NCBI GenBank assembly: GCA_017625505.1
Contig: JAGAKV010000052.1
Span: forward strand, 1 to 50,840
Origin: Clostridia bacterium
GTDB lineage: Bacteria > Bacillota > Clostridia > Christensenellales > UBA1242
Length of the DNA stretch: 50,840 nucleotides
Reading direction: 5' to 3'
Position 1 is the first letter of the stretch; each line of letters begins with the position of its first letter. Made by a program: the position numbers and the translations under genes. This document shows positions 33,119 to 41,708 of the stretch, one piece after another. The notes beneath the pieces are model-generated. The model was not told the DNA's origin, searched no databases, and saw nothing but the letters and a program-made list of their open reading frames with translations.

Positions 33119-33206
33119 ACATCCCCCACTTGCTTTCACTTTACCATATTCAAAAAAATCAAGTCAAGAGAATCTGTGCTGTTGTTTTATAAATCTTCGT
33201 TTTATC

Positions 33207-33236
33207 AAAAAAATACGCATAAGGCGTACTTTTTAA
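33207..33236 (-). terminator. Terminator downstream of the GNAT cassettes
   Basis: TACGC / GCGTA stem with a 5-nt loop and a T-run on the minus strand, between remnant C and the lipoprotein gene. Confidence 0.7.
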
Positions 33237-33379
33237 ATAGCATTTTATTAATTGCTTGTCATAAGCTAATTACTCTCATTTTGTATCCAACTATACAAGC
33301 ATAATTCATCTTACTGCGACACCCAACACTTGCTAATAAAACACGTAAGAAGTTAGCATAACACTATAAACATCGCAAA

Positions 33380-33475
33380 TAGCGAGCACAAACCGAAAAG
33401 CGAGTGTTTTGACGCAGGAAGTGGAAGCCCTGTTGGCGGAATTGAGCCTGTTAACACGAGTTGTTGCATTATAAA
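33380..33475 (-). pseudogene. ftsW 3'-end remnant C
   Basis: The minus strand encodes LTGSIPPTGLPLPASKHS, matching FtsW (VTGSIPPTGLPLPF) up to the proline, then the sequence ASKHS shared with remnant B. It lies right after the stop of the second GNAT gene. About 78 bp are shared with remnant B at 34298-34375 with roughly ten mismatches. The rest of 33140-33484 holds only a terminator and no gene. Confidence 0.75.
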
Positions 33476-33484
33476 TTTTTAATA

Positions 33485-34024
33485 TTATTTCCACTCTTCT
33501 TTTAGCAATCCGTAACAATACAAGTCTATAAATTTATCATTTTTATACCTTGCTTGTCTTTCAATCCCCTCTTGAACAAACCCCAACTTTTTTGCAAGGT
33601 TTTTACTTGCTTCATTTCCATCCCATATCACTATTGAAATCCTATTCATTTGCAATTTTTCAAAAATATGCTGTATTAGACATTTTGTTGCCTCATAAGC
33701 AAAACCTTGCTTTTGAAATTTTGGATTTAATCCCCAACCAATTTCACACCATCTATGAGTTGTATTCCAATCTTCAATCGACACAGTTCCAATTAACTTA
33801 TCATTGTAAAACACACCCCAAATCAAATTTGGGTCGTCTTTATCTTCATAACCTTTAATAATTGATTCTATTGTCTTTTTGTATTCTTCTTTTGTTTTCG
33901 CCTTGCTTGGCAAATGCGTATGATAAACATCTTGACTCTTCCACTCTGCATAATCATCAATATCGCTATAAGATAACTTCTTTAAAACTAATCTATCAGT
34001 TTTTAATTCAATAACTTCAATCAT
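33485..34024 (-). CDS. GNAT N-acetyltransferase, RimJ/RimL type (179 aa)
   Basis: A GNAT enzyme of the ribosomal-protein or small-molecule acetyltransferase type (Acetyltransf_3). The N-terminus MIEVIELKTDRLVLKKLSYS is typical. The acetyl-CoA-binding motif is WGLNPKFQKQGFAYEATKCL (about residues 95-114), followed by RISIVIWDGNEASKNLAKKL and GFVQEGIERQARY. The start at 34024 follows AGGAGTTG, with a -10-like TATAAT 23 bp upstream; a longer frame from 34111 overlaps the remnant terminator. It is embedded between two ftsW remnants. The substrate is unknown; such enzymes can modify antibiotics, toxins or proteins. Confidence 0.9.
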   Translation of the reverse strand: MIEVIELKTDRLVLKKLSYSDIDDYAEWKSQDVYHTHLPSKAKTKEEYKKTIESIIKGYEDKDDPNLIWGVFYNDKLIGTVSIEDWNTTHRWCEIGWGLNPKFQKQGFAYEATKCLIQHIFEKLQMNRISIVIWDGNEASKNLAKKLGFVQEGIERQARYKNDKFIDLYCYGLLKEEWK

Positions 34025-34046
34025 CCTACAACTCCTATTATTTTTA

Positions 34047-34094
34047 ATTATACCATACAAAATAAAAAAATGTATACGAAATCGCATACATTTT
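34047..34094 (-). promoter_or_regulatory. Terminator plus -10 box ahead of the second GNAT gene
   Basis: AAAATGTATACGA (34067-34079) pairs with TCGCATACATTTT (34082-34094) with one mismatch. TATAAT (34052-34047) follows. The arrangement mirrors that between ftsW and the first GNAT gene at 35574-35630. Confidence 0.7.
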
Positions 34095-34110
34095 AAATCT
34101 TTTTGAATCA

Positions 34111-34352
34111 CTACTGAATCACTTTATTCCTACTCTGTCTATCTATATTCAACACAACCCCTATTGCCGACATGAAAACTAACAGCGAAGTTGAGCCGGC
34201 ATTCTGGGGCACCCCGCAAATTGTGAGATTTGCGGGGAAAAGGAAAAACCGAGCGTCAAGCGAATGTGCGACCGCATGGAAGCACAAGCAGACCAAGCGA
34301 GTGTTTTGACGCAGGTAGTGGCAAACCTGTTGGCGGGATTGAGCCTCTTAAC
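34111..34352 (-). pseudogene. ftsW 3'-end remnant B with an internal insert
   Basis: The minus strand encodes GSIPPTGLPLPASKHS, then about 110 bp of unrelated sequence, then AGSTSLLVFMSAIGVVLNID and RQSRNKVIQ with a stop. Both ends match the FtsW C-terminus (GSIPPTGLPLPFISAGSTSL and LVFMSAIGVVLSVDRQSRKS). The insert includes a perfect 10-bp hairpin at 34212-34237. The remnant lies between the first and second GNAT genes. Confidence 0.85.
34212..34237. repeat. Perfect 10-bp inverted repeat inside remnant B
   Basis: CCCCGCAAAT (34212-34221), 6-nt loop, ATTTGCGGGG (34228-34237). It lies in a ~110-bp segment that splits the duplicated ftsW end. It could be a small palindromic element. Confidence 0.75.
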
Positions 34353-34413
34353 ATCAGTTATTGTATTATAATTCGTTTTAAAATTTTATTCTGATAAATT
34401 ATTTGTATTTTAC

Positions 34414-35550
34414 TTAAAAATTATCTATCGCATTCAAATCAAAATATAGAGGAAATATTTTAGAATTATTATATAGCTCACTCCCCATAACAAAACTAAT
34501 AAATTCTCCGTTATTTTTAAAGGATCTTAAATATTCTTCATTGTTTGTTTGTAAAATATATAGTTGTTTGTTTTTGATGGCAACTTTATAAATTTTATTA
34601 TCAATTTTATAAATTTCTTCAACATCCTGTAATTCTTTATTATATTTGTTAATAAGAAATAGCATTTCAATAAATTGTTTTAAATCATAAACTTTAAAAC
34701 TATATTCTTCTACTAAACTTTTATATTCAGCAATCTTATTAAATTCTATACATTGATTACGGTTTAAAATACTGGCACAAACTTGAATTGTTTGATTGTT
34801 ATATTGATTGATATCAAAATCCATTATATCACTGTTTAATACAAAAGAAATTGAACTTTCTAAATATTTATTATCGCTTAGATTTATTTCTTTAATAGTT
34901 GAACCTTTTACTGATATATAGCCAACTATTGTATCATTCTCAACTATTGAATATAATTTGCTTTTAAAATTATTGAGATGCACCTCAAAATTTTCTTTAT
35001 CTCTTAAAACAAATTTTTGATTTAGTTTGTATATGTCATATAGAAAATCTAAATCGTCATTCTTAAAGTCTCTGATGATAATATTATACGTATTTTTTAA
35101 ATAACTTTTCTGGTCTTTGTCAAAAGTATAGCAACAAGTCAGACTTGCTCTCTCATATCCGAAATTTTTATATCTATTTCGCTTGCCACACAACATACTA
35201 AAAACAACTTTTTTCTCTACATTTTCTTCGTTGACTGCGTTCATGAGTTGTTTCATACACCCCTTCCCTCTATATGAAGGAATTGTACCAACTGAACCAA
35301 TTCTTGAAAATTTATATATTTTGTCATTTATACAGATATCGCTAATTAAATTTCCCACAACTGCTACAAATTGTTTATTGTTATCATCAATAGCAAAATG
35401 AATTCCGCTAAAATCAAAATTTTTATTATCATAAATTTGTGGCACTGACGTTTTAATAGTAAACCCTTTCTTTCTATCAGGCGCAAAAGATTTATTCACA
35501 ACATCTATTATTTTTTGCTTGTCAGCATTTTGACATTTTCTTAATTCCAT
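34414..35550 (-). CDS. GNAT N-acetyltransferase, Eis-like (378 aa)
   Basis: A two-part GNAT protein of the Eis/enhanced intracellular survival type. The first GNAT domain has IGSVGTIPSYRGKGCMKQLM (about residues 85-104), the acetyl-CoA site, with VVFSMLCGKRNRYKNFGYER after it. A second, degenerate domain and a sterol-carrier-like C-terminal part follow. It is richer in A+T than its neighbours, with many AAT, ATA and TTA codons, a sign of transfer. It lies directly downstream of ftsW, in a position often held by murG. It has a -10-like TATAAT 24 bp before the start and a GGGAG site. Eis-like enzymes can acetylate aminoglycosides or peptides; the substrate here is unknown. Confidence 0.88.
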   Translation of the reverse strand: MELRKCQNADKQKIIDVVNKSFAPDRKKGFTIKTSVPQIYDNKNFDFSGIHFAIDDNNKQFVAVVGNLISDICINDKIYKFSRIGSVGTIPSYRGKGCMKQLMNAVNEENVEKKVVFSMLCGKRNRYKNFGYERASLTCCYTFDKDQKSYLKNTYNIIIRDFKNDDLDFLYDIYKLNQKFVLRDKENFEVHLNNFKSKLYSIVENDTIVGYISVKGSTIKEINLSDNKYLESSISFVLNSDIMDFDINQYNNQTIQVCASILNRNQCIEFNKIAEYKSLVEEYSFKVYDLKQFIEMLFLINKYNKELQDVEEIYKIDNKIYKVAIKNKQLYILQTNNEEYLRSFKNNGEFISFVMGSELYNNSKIFPLYFDLNAIDNF

Positions 35551-35573
35551 AAAAAACTCCCTTAGTAACTAAA

Positions 35574-35630
35574 ATTATAACACACAAATAAAAAAAATGT
35601 ATACAAAATATTTACACTTTGTATACATTT
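35574..35630 (-). terminator. ftsW terminator and -10 box ahead of the first GNAT gene
   Basis: AAATGTATACAAA (35595-35607) and TTTGTATACATTT (35618-35630) form a perfect 13-bp stem after the ftsW stop. TATAAT (35579-35574) follows, giving the GNAT gene its own start. Confidence 0.8.
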
Positions 35631-35644
35631 TTCAATAAATTTTT

Positions 35645-36754
35645 TTAAATTATACTTTTTCTTGATTGTCTATCGACACTTAAAACCACCCCAATTGCAC
35701 TCATAAAAACAAGTAGCGAAGTTGAGCCCGCACTTATGAATGGCAAAGGCAAGCCTGTTGGTGGAATTGAGCCGGTGACAACGGCGACATTGAGAAGTGT
35801 TTGGACGGCGATGACAAAAGCGACACCGCAAGCAAGCATGCTGCCGAAACGATCTTTTGCATTTAAGCCGATCTTAACAAGGCGCACACATAAAAACATA
35901 ACGAGCGCGAGAAAGAGAGTTACACCAATAAAGCCAATCTCTTCCCCCATAATAGAAAGTATAAAATCTGATTCAGCAAAAGGGAGGAATAAAAATTTTT
36001 GTCTAGAATTAAAAAGTCCAACACCAAACCAGCCACCATCCCCAAGCGAATAAAGTGACTGAATAAGTTGAAAGCCCTCCCCTTGTGGAGACGCCCATGG
36101 ATCAATAAACGCCAACAGTCGTTTAAGCCTGTACGGCTCGAGAACAATAAGTAGTGGCACTGCCGCCGCGGCTGGGACTGAAAACATAAGGGTATGTTTT
36201 TTGCTTATCCCGCCAATAATCAACATAAAAAGGGTTACAAAAAGTATGCACATCGTCACACTCATGCTTGGCTCCATCATAATCAGCAGACACATTGTGC
36301 CGCCAACGCCAAGAATTGGAAGAAGCCCTTTGAGCGTTTTAACCTTATCGTGATTTTGCGACATATACGCAGCGGTAAAAATCACAAGCGCAAACTTAGC
36401 AATTTCGGATGGTTGGATTGAAAAGCCCAAAATTGACACCCATCGTTTTGCTCCATAACTTTCCATCCCAAGACCTGGGATAAAAACCAGAAGCAAAAGC
36501 ACCATGCTTGCGCCAACAATCCACCATTTCAGCTTTGCCAGTTTATGATAATCAAAGTAGGCAAAGAAAATCATGCCCGCCACGCCCATAGCAACACCTA
36601 AAAGCTGTTTATAAAGGAAAAATTCGCTGTTGCCATAGTGATGTTGTGCGCTGTAAAAGCTTGCGCTGTAAACCATCAGGCAGCCAAAAGAGGCAAGAAG
36701 CACAACCAAAGTAAAAATCAAAATAATCTCAAAATTCAATTTCGATTTTTTCAT
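35645..36754 (-). CDS. ftsW: Septal peptidoglycan polymerase FtsW
   Basis: FtsW is the SEDS-family glycosyltransferase of the divisome. The protein has about ten hydrophobic segments. Family motifs include MVYSASFYSAQHHYGNSEFF near the N-terminus, GAKRWVSILGFSIQPSEIAK (about residues 107-126), SEFILSIMGEEIGFIG-like (here ESDFILSIMGEEIGFIGV), and GSIPPTGLPLPFISAGSTSL near the C-terminus. I start at ATG 36754; a GTG at 36760 is equally close to AAGGAG. It overlaps the end of murD by 26 bp. Its 3' end is the apparent duplication and insertion point of the GNAT cassettes downstream. Confidence 0.95.
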   Translation of the reverse strand: MKKSKLNFEIILIFTLVVLLASFGCLMVYSASFYSAQHHYGNSEFFLYKQLLGVAMGVAGMIFFAYFDYHKLAKLKWWIVGASMVLLLLVFIPGLGMESYGAKRWVSILGFSIQPSEIAKFALVIFTAAYMSQNHDKVKTLKGLLPILGVGGTMCLLIMMEPSMSVTMCILFVTLFMLIIGGISKKHTLMFSVPAAAAVPLLIVLEPYRLKRLLAFIDPWASPQGEGFQLIQSLYSLGDGGWFGVGLFNSRQKFLFLPFAESDFILSIMGEEIGFIGVTLFLALVMFLCVRLVKIGLNAKDRFGSMLACGVAFVIAVQTLLNVAVVTGSIPPTGLPLPFISAGSTSLLVFMSAIGVVLSVDRQSRKSII

Positions 36755-38042
36755 TTTCACCAAACATAATCTCCTTAAAAACGGTGCCGCGGACTGCATA
36801 AGAGGCAAATTCATCAAAGCTTGCGCAAGCTGGCGAGAGCAGAATCTTTTGTCCATCGCGCGCATTTGTCCTTGCATAAATAGCGGCTTCTTTCATGCTG
36901 TCAAAAAGGACCGGCTTATAACCATATTTGACGCCGCAGTCATAAATCTCTCTTCCCGCTTGCCCAAAACATAGAATATTTTCAAAATCCATCCCCTGAC
37001 TAAAAATCTCATCAAACTTAAAATCTTTATTTTGCCCGCCCAGCAGCAGCACAAGGCCACGCTCGCCTAACGAAGAAATTGCGGCAAGACAGGACGAAAC
37101 GTTGGTCGCCTTTGAGTCGTCAAATACCATTGCGCCGTTCAGTTCACCTAAAAACTCCAGTCTATGAGAAGGCGCCTTAAAGTTTATTATTGCTTGCCTA
37201 ATAATTGAAGGTTTTATTTTAAGTCTTACACATACCGCAACAGCCGCCATCACATTTTCTATATTTTTTTCTCCAAAAAGAGGGATGTCGATTATTGATA
37301 TAATCTTGCTTTTATTGTAATAAATTGCATTATTTTTAATAAAAACACCCTTTTTTAGTATTTTTTTTGAAAAAAACAGCGTTTTTTGATTAATTTGCAA
37401 AGCCCTAACAATTTCATCGTCAAAATTCAGCACCAGTTTTTGTTTCTTTGAATGTATGATTTTTTTCTTACATCTAACATATTCTTCAAAAGTGCCGTGC
37501 CGGTCAAGATGATCAGGCGCAATGTTTAAAATTGCGGCAATATGCGATTTAAAAACAGACGAAAGCTCCAGTTGAAGATTGCTAACCTCACAAACTGCAA
37601 TGCTATCTTTTGTTGTCTTTTCTGCAATCGATGAAAAAGGCAGGCCGATATTTCCACAAACAAAGACTTTTTTACCTGCGGTTTTCAAAATCTCCCCTAC
37701 AAGAGACGTGACCGTAGTTTTCCCGTTAGTGCCAGTTATCCCCACAACGGTTGCACGATTAAAAAGATATGCAAGATCAAGTTCAGACAAAATTTTAGTG
37801 CGAGACAGAATAAAATGAGAAATAATATTATTACCTAAAACCTTTACGCCCGGACTTACCACCACATAGTCATACTTTTTGGATGTTGGACTTATTTCAA
37901 AAGGGAAAAAGTTGCCAAAGCGGTTTTCATCGTCATACACACTGACACAGGCGCCCTGCCCATGCAAAAGCTTGCTAGCCGCCTGCCCGCTAACGCCCAT
38001 CCCATACACCAAAACATTTTTCCCTTTGAAATTTATCCTCAT
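36729..38042 (-). CDS. murD: UDP-N-acetylmuramoyl-L-alanine--D-glutamate ligase MurD
   Basis: MurD adds D-glutamate to UDP-MurNAc-L-Ala. The ATP motif VVGITGTNGKTTVTSLVGEI (about residues 98-117) is present. So are a NIAPDHLDRHGTFEEYVRCK segment and the C-terminal DDSKATNVSSCLAAI. I start at ATG 38042, which overlaps the mraY stop (ATGA); a longer frame from 38090 is not supported. It has 437 residues, a normal length. The order mraY-murD-ftsW matches the standard division cluster. Confidence 0.96.
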   Translation of the reverse strand: MRINFKGKNVLVYGMGVSGQAASKLLHGQGACVSVYDDENRFGNFFPFEISPTSKKYDYVVVSPGVKVLGNNIISHFILSRTKILSELDLAYLFNRATVVGITGTNGKTTVTSLVGEILKTAGKKVFVCGNIGLPFSSIAEKTTKDSIAVCEVSNLQLELSSVFKSHIAAILNIAPDHLDRHGTFEEYVRCKKKIIHSKKQKLVLNFDDEIVRALQINQKTLFFSKKILKKGVFIKNNAIYYNKSKIISIIDIPLFGEKNIENVMAAVAVCVRLKIKPSIIRQAIINFKAPSHRLEFLGELNGAMVFDDSKATNVSSCLAAISSLGERGLVLLLGGQNKDFKFDEIFSQGMDFENILCFGQAGREIYDCGVKYGYKPVLFDSMKEAAIYARTNARDGQKILLSPACASFDEFASYAVRGTVFKEIMFGENEKIEIEF

Positions 38043-38998
38043 ATAACTCCTTTTAAAACAAGATACCCTATAAGAACTGCCAAGCCACAAACAAGAGTGA
38101 TCACTCTATAACATAGCACAATGCGGTTTTCATGAACACCAATTTTTTCAAAATGATGATGAAGAGGCGCCATTTTAAAAATACGTTTCCCTTTCGACAA
38201 TTTAAAGTATCCAACCTGCAAAATATCACTGACAGCCGACAGCACAAACATCACACCGATAAGCGGCATAATAAGTTCCAACCCAGAAAAAGCGGCTAGC
38301 GCGGCAATCCCCCCGCCAAGAGCAAGCGAGCCAGTGTCGCCCATAAAAATTTTGGCAGGATAACCATTAAACAGCAAAAAGCCAAGCACCGCACCTGCTA
38401 TAGCAAATGACAAAACTCCAAAATTTGCAAAACCAAGCAGAGCAAGAATCGCGCCAAAAATTATTAAATAAACAAAACTGACTCCACCTGCAAGCCCATC
38501 AAGCCCGTCTGTAAGGTTGACCGAATTTGTAACCGCAACAAAAAAGATTACTACAAAAGGAATAATCCCCCACCCCAAATCAATTGTCAATCCAAAAAAG
38601 TCAAGGGAGGAGCCAACCTTAAAATATATATACAAAGCAACAATGAGAGAAATGCCAACTTGACCAATTATTTTCTGATAAGGCTTCAGCCCCTCATTCT
38701 TTTTAAACCGCACCTTTATAAAGTCGTCAAGAAAGCCAAGAAAACCATAAGCAAACATTATTATAAGCACAAAAATTGACGGCAATATTTCGCCCTGCAG
38801 AAAAAAAATCCCCGCAAGTGCGCCCAGCATAAACATCCAGCCGCCCATTGTTGGAGTGCCGGCTTTTGCAGAATGCTTGTCCACATAATGCAAAATTGTT
38901 TGCGACAAATGCAGCCTTTTACACATTTTCAAAACCGGAAACCCAAGCACAAGCGAAACGCCCAGCGCAACCAAAAAAGCAAGAAAATAATTTAACAT
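38039..38998 (-). CDS. mraY: Phospho-N-acetylmuramoyl-pentapeptide transferase MraY
   Basis: MraY makes lipid I by moving phospho-MurNAc-pentapeptide to undecaprenyl phosphate. The ten-helix membrane protein shows the aspartate motif LGFLDDFIKVRFKKNEGLKP and the active-site segment TNSVNLTDGLDGLAGGVSFV. GFLLFNGYPAKIFMGDTGSL and the histidine motif APLHHHFEKIG are also present. It has 319 residues. The stop overlaps murD by 4 bp. It is preceded by an intergenic region shared with a divergent hypothetical gene. Confidence 0.97.
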   Translation of the reverse strand: MLNYFLAFLVALGVSLVLGFPVLKMCKRLHLSQTILHYVDKHSAKAGTPTMGGWMFMLGALAGIFFLQGEILPSIFVLIIMFAYGFLGFLDDFIKVRFKKNEGLKPYQKIIGQVGISLIVALYIYFKVGSSLDFFGLTIDLGWGIIPFVVIFFVAVTNSVNLTDGLDGLAGGVSFVYLIIFGAILALLGFANFGVLSFAIAGAVLGFLLFNGYPAKIFMGDTGSLALGGGIAALAAFSGLELIMPLIGVMFVLSAVSDILQVGYFKLSKGKRIFKMAPLHHHFEKIGVHENRIVLCYRVITLVCGLAVLIGYLVLKGVI

Positions 38999-39146
38999 AA
39001 CCCCTCTCCTTATCCTATGATTAGAGTTTGTAATTTATTAAAAATTTTGCCTGTTTTAATCATTTCGTTTGAGTTTTTTTCTGCAAAAAAACATAATCAT
39101 TTTTCCAGCCCGACACAAACGATTACATTTATCCACAAAGCACATA

Positions 39147-39176
39147 TTGACACAGAACACTTATTTATGATATAAT
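39147..39176 (+). promoter_or_regulatory. Sigma-A promoter of the 230-aa gene
   Basis: TTGACA (39147-39152), 18 bp, TATAAT (39171-39176), upstream of AAAGGAG and the ATG at 39195. Confidence 0.85.
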
Positions 39177-39194
39177 ATCACTAAAGGAGCAATC

Positions 39195-39887
39195 ATGAAA
39201 AAAGTTTTACTTAAAGAAATAAACTGGGTTATCACACAAGATTACAAATGCATCCCTTTCGTCATCAATAAAGAGGGCACAGCAATGAAGACACTTCTTG
39301 ACGAAAAAATTACTGAGTGGCGATCTTCACCATTCTCTCGATACACATTGTACGACACAAGAAGGATAAAACAATCGATATTTGAGGGTGTCAAACATCT
39401 TGGCGTCAAAGCACCTATTGAAATTATTTTCAACAACAATATAAGGGAAAAACTTATAGGCGTAAGCCTTTATCACAACACCCCTTCTGCATTTGATTTA
39501 TACTACCAATACTATGCTTGCGCAGACAGTTGGGTGGACAAAAACATACAGAAAAACATAAAAGCTCAATGCGCTGATGTAAAAAGATATTACAGCGACT
39601 TCATTCCGGACCAGTTGTACTTAGCTGACAAAATAGATTTCAACAAATATCACACAATGCGAGAGTGCATTCTTAAAACCCCAGCAATTGCAGATCGTGA
39701 AATAAAGCACAAATATGAAGAGGCCTCCCTAAACAAACTTCAAGTAAAATTTCTTGCCTTTGTCCTTTCAAAAAACTATCAAAAAGTTCAACGAAAAACA
39801 AAATCTCTTTATAAAAAGCTTAAAGACAAAGAATTGCAAGACGCCGCAAGCAAACAGCAGTTAGAAGACCAAACAACAAACTTTTAG
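39195..39887 (+). CDS. Hypothetical protein (230 aa) on the opposite strand in the division cluster
   Basis: A soluble, charged protein with many Tyr and Lys residues and no export signal. The middle has YHNTPSAFDLYYQYYACADS, and the C-terminal third is a helical Lys/Gln-rich tail (KNYQKVQRKTKSLYKKLKDK). I do not recognise a domain. It has its own consensus promoter and terminator, splitting mraY from murE. It is therefore an accessory gene that does not need the cluster's transcript. Function unknown. Confidence 0.8.
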   Translation: MKKVLLKEINWVITQDYKCIPFVINKEGTAMKTLLDEKITEWRSSPFSRYTLYDTRRIKQSIFEGVKHLGVKAPIEIIFNNNIREKLIGVSLYHNTPSAFDLYYQYYACADSWVDKNIQKNIKAQCADVKRYYSDFIPDQLYLADKIDFNKYHTMRECILKTPAIADREIKHKYEEASLNKLQVKFLAFVLSKNYQKVQRKTKSLYKKLKDKELQDAASKQQLEDQTTNF

Positions 39888-39888
39888 C

Positions 39889-39922
39889 AAAAAAACTACA
39901 ACAATTAACGTTGTAGTTTTTT
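39889..39922 (+). terminator. Terminator of the 230-aa gene
   Basis: AACTACAAC / GTTGTAGTT stem with a 7-nt loop, followed by T6. Confidence 0.88.
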
Positions 39923-39974
39923 ACACTTTTCTCCCTCGACGCCAATCAGACTCAACACCAATAGACAAACAAAC

Positions 39975-40001
39975 AAAAAGCAAATATATCGTTTGCCTTT
40001 T
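39975..40001 (-). terminator. Weak terminator after murE
   Basis: GCAAA / TTTGC stem just past the murE stop, T-rich on the minus strand. Confidence 0.5.
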
Positions 40002-41525
40002 TTATTTTATCTCATTTTCGTCAAAATCGCCATAATTTTCAACGTTTTCGCCTAAATTACCGCGCTTTTGATTAAATTTTGTAACCAATTTTATATTTTT
40101 GCGATAAAAATCATATACGACATCAAAATCATTATATGCGTATTTTCTTCCTTTGATTTCTTGATAACGCTCGCCGCCTTTTCCCGCAACAACTATCGTC
40201 TCCCCATTATTGAACGTTTTAAGGGCATACTCAATAGCCTTTTTTCGATTTGGAATAACAGCGCATTCTTCGCTCATCCCCTTTTTAATATCATCAATAA
40301 TATCCAAAGGCTCTTCAAAGCGAGGATTATCACTTGTAAGAATTACCTCATCGGCAAGCGACTGGGCAATTCCCCCCATAATGGGACGCTTCTTCTTATC
40401 ACGATTCCCTCCGCATCCAAAAATCACAACCAGCTTCCCTTCAGTAAGCTCCTTTGCAGTTTTCAGCACCTTTTCAAGCCCGTCTGGCGTATGAGCAAAA
40501 TCAATAATAATGTTGAGGCCATTCATTTGAATAACGTTAAATCTCCCCTCAACTGGAGTAAGGCAACTCATGCCAAGCTGAATTATTTTTTTATCAATTC
40601 CAAGGCAACGACAAACAGTAATTGCAGCCAGTGCGTTTTCTATGTTATAGCCGCCAACCAAGGGCGTTTTAATTGGAAAACTTTCTTTAAAAAAACTGCA
40701 TTCAAATTCACTGGAAGAAAAAGCCTTCTTGACCGCCGAGGCAACTATGTCATAATCGCCATTGATGCCATAAGTCACAAGCGGAACTTGTGACAGTAAG
40801 GCGAGCTGATCGCAATAGTTTTTGCCGCCACACACAACACCAAGTTTAACTCTCCCATTCTCAAAAAGCTTGTACTTTGCCTTTGCGTAAGTTTGCATAT
40901 CGCCAAAATAATCAAGATGATCTTCTGTTATGTTTGTCAGGACACCAATTTCAAATTTAATTCCATCAAGCTTATTAAGTGCAAGCGCATGAGCAGAGGT
41001 TTCCATAACAGCAAACTCCTGCCCCTCTTTTTTCATCTCTGCAAAAATTTTGTGCAACATATAAGGGTCAGGTGTGGTAAGGCCAGTGTCAACATTTTTG
41101 CCGTTAAACTTAGCCCCTAATGTGCCTATCGTTCCAACCCTCGCTCCTGCTGTTTGAAGAAGAGAAGAAATGGTGTTTGCGGTAGTAGTTTTCCCGTTCG
41201 TTCCAGTTATGGCAATAATTCGCAAAGAATCACACGCATCTTTAAAAAAATGTTTTGACATAAGAGCATAAGCACTTCTAGCATCACTTACTCTGATTAA
41301 GTTTTCAATCGGCAAGTCATTTTCACTGACAATCGCAGCCGCACCCTTTTCAAGCGCCCGCGCAGCATAATCATTGCCGTCATGTGCCCTTCCTTTTAGA
41401 GCGATAAACACGTCGCCTTTCTGCACCCGCTTATGGTCAATTTGAATATCTCGCACTTCGGTTTCAGCAAGAAGTTGTGGAAAACTTTTCACATCAACAT
41501 CTTTTAACAAATCCTTTAATCGCAT
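40002..41525 (-). CDS. murE: UDP-N-acetylmuramoyl-L-alanyl-D-glutamate--2,6-diaminopimelate ligase MurE
   Basis: MurE adds the third stem-peptide residue. The ATP motif IAITGTNGKTTTANTISSLL lies near residue 108. The DNPR motif in LTSDNPRFEEPLDIIDDIKK indicates use of meso-diaminopimelate instead of lysine. The N-terminal domain carries DSRKV-like IQIDHKRVQKGDVFIALKG. I start at ATG 41525 (MRLKDLLKDVD) after AAGGAG. The C-terminus runs past the usual end by a short tail (FNQKRGNLGENVENYGDFDE). It has 507 residues. Confidence 0.96.
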   Translation of the reverse strand: MRLKDLLKDVDVKSFPQLLAETEVRDIQIDHKRVQKGDVFIALKGRAHDGNDYAARALEKGAAAIVSENDLPIENLIRVSDARSAYALMSKHFFKDACDSLRIIAITGTNGKTTTANTISSLLQTAGARVGTIGTLGAKFNGKNVDTGLTTPDPYMLHKIFAEMKKEGQEFAVMETSAHALALNKLDGIKFEIGVLTNITEDHLDYFGDMQTYAKAKYKLFENGRVKLGVVCGGKNYCDQLALLSQVPLVTYGINGDYDIVASAVKKAFSSSEFECSFFKESFPIKTPLVGGYNIENALAAITVCRCLGIDKKIIQLGMSCLTPVEGRFNVIQMNGLNIIIDFAHTPDGLEKVLKTAKELTEGKLVVIFGCGGNRDKKKRPIMGGIAQSLADEVILTSDNPRFEEPLDIIDDIKKGMSEECAVIPNRKKAIEYALKTFNNGETIVVAGKGGERYQEIKGRKYAYNDFDVVYDFYRKNIKLVTKFNQKRGNLGENVENYGDFDENEIK

Positions 41526-41708
41526 ACGCACTCCTTAGACAAATATTTTAATATACAATATTCAAAAATTGACAGCCACGACAAAACAATGCATTAAAAT
41601 ACACAATTCAACAAAGAAAAAATATTGTTTAACCTTGTCAAAAATAATGTTTTTATTAAAAATTCGCAAGTTTTTATTGTTTTTTTATATTTTTTTACTA
41701 ATTTTCTA

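Noticed and set aside
33296..34360. Integron-type attC sites next to the GNAT genes
   Set aside because: The repeats derive from ftsW coding sequence, lack clear attC core boxes, and no integrase is in the window.
36793..36877. Long N-terminal extension of FtsW from 36877
   Set aside because: It overlaps well-conserved murD C-terminal codons and is unlike FtsW; the start at 36754 or 36760 has a ribosome site.
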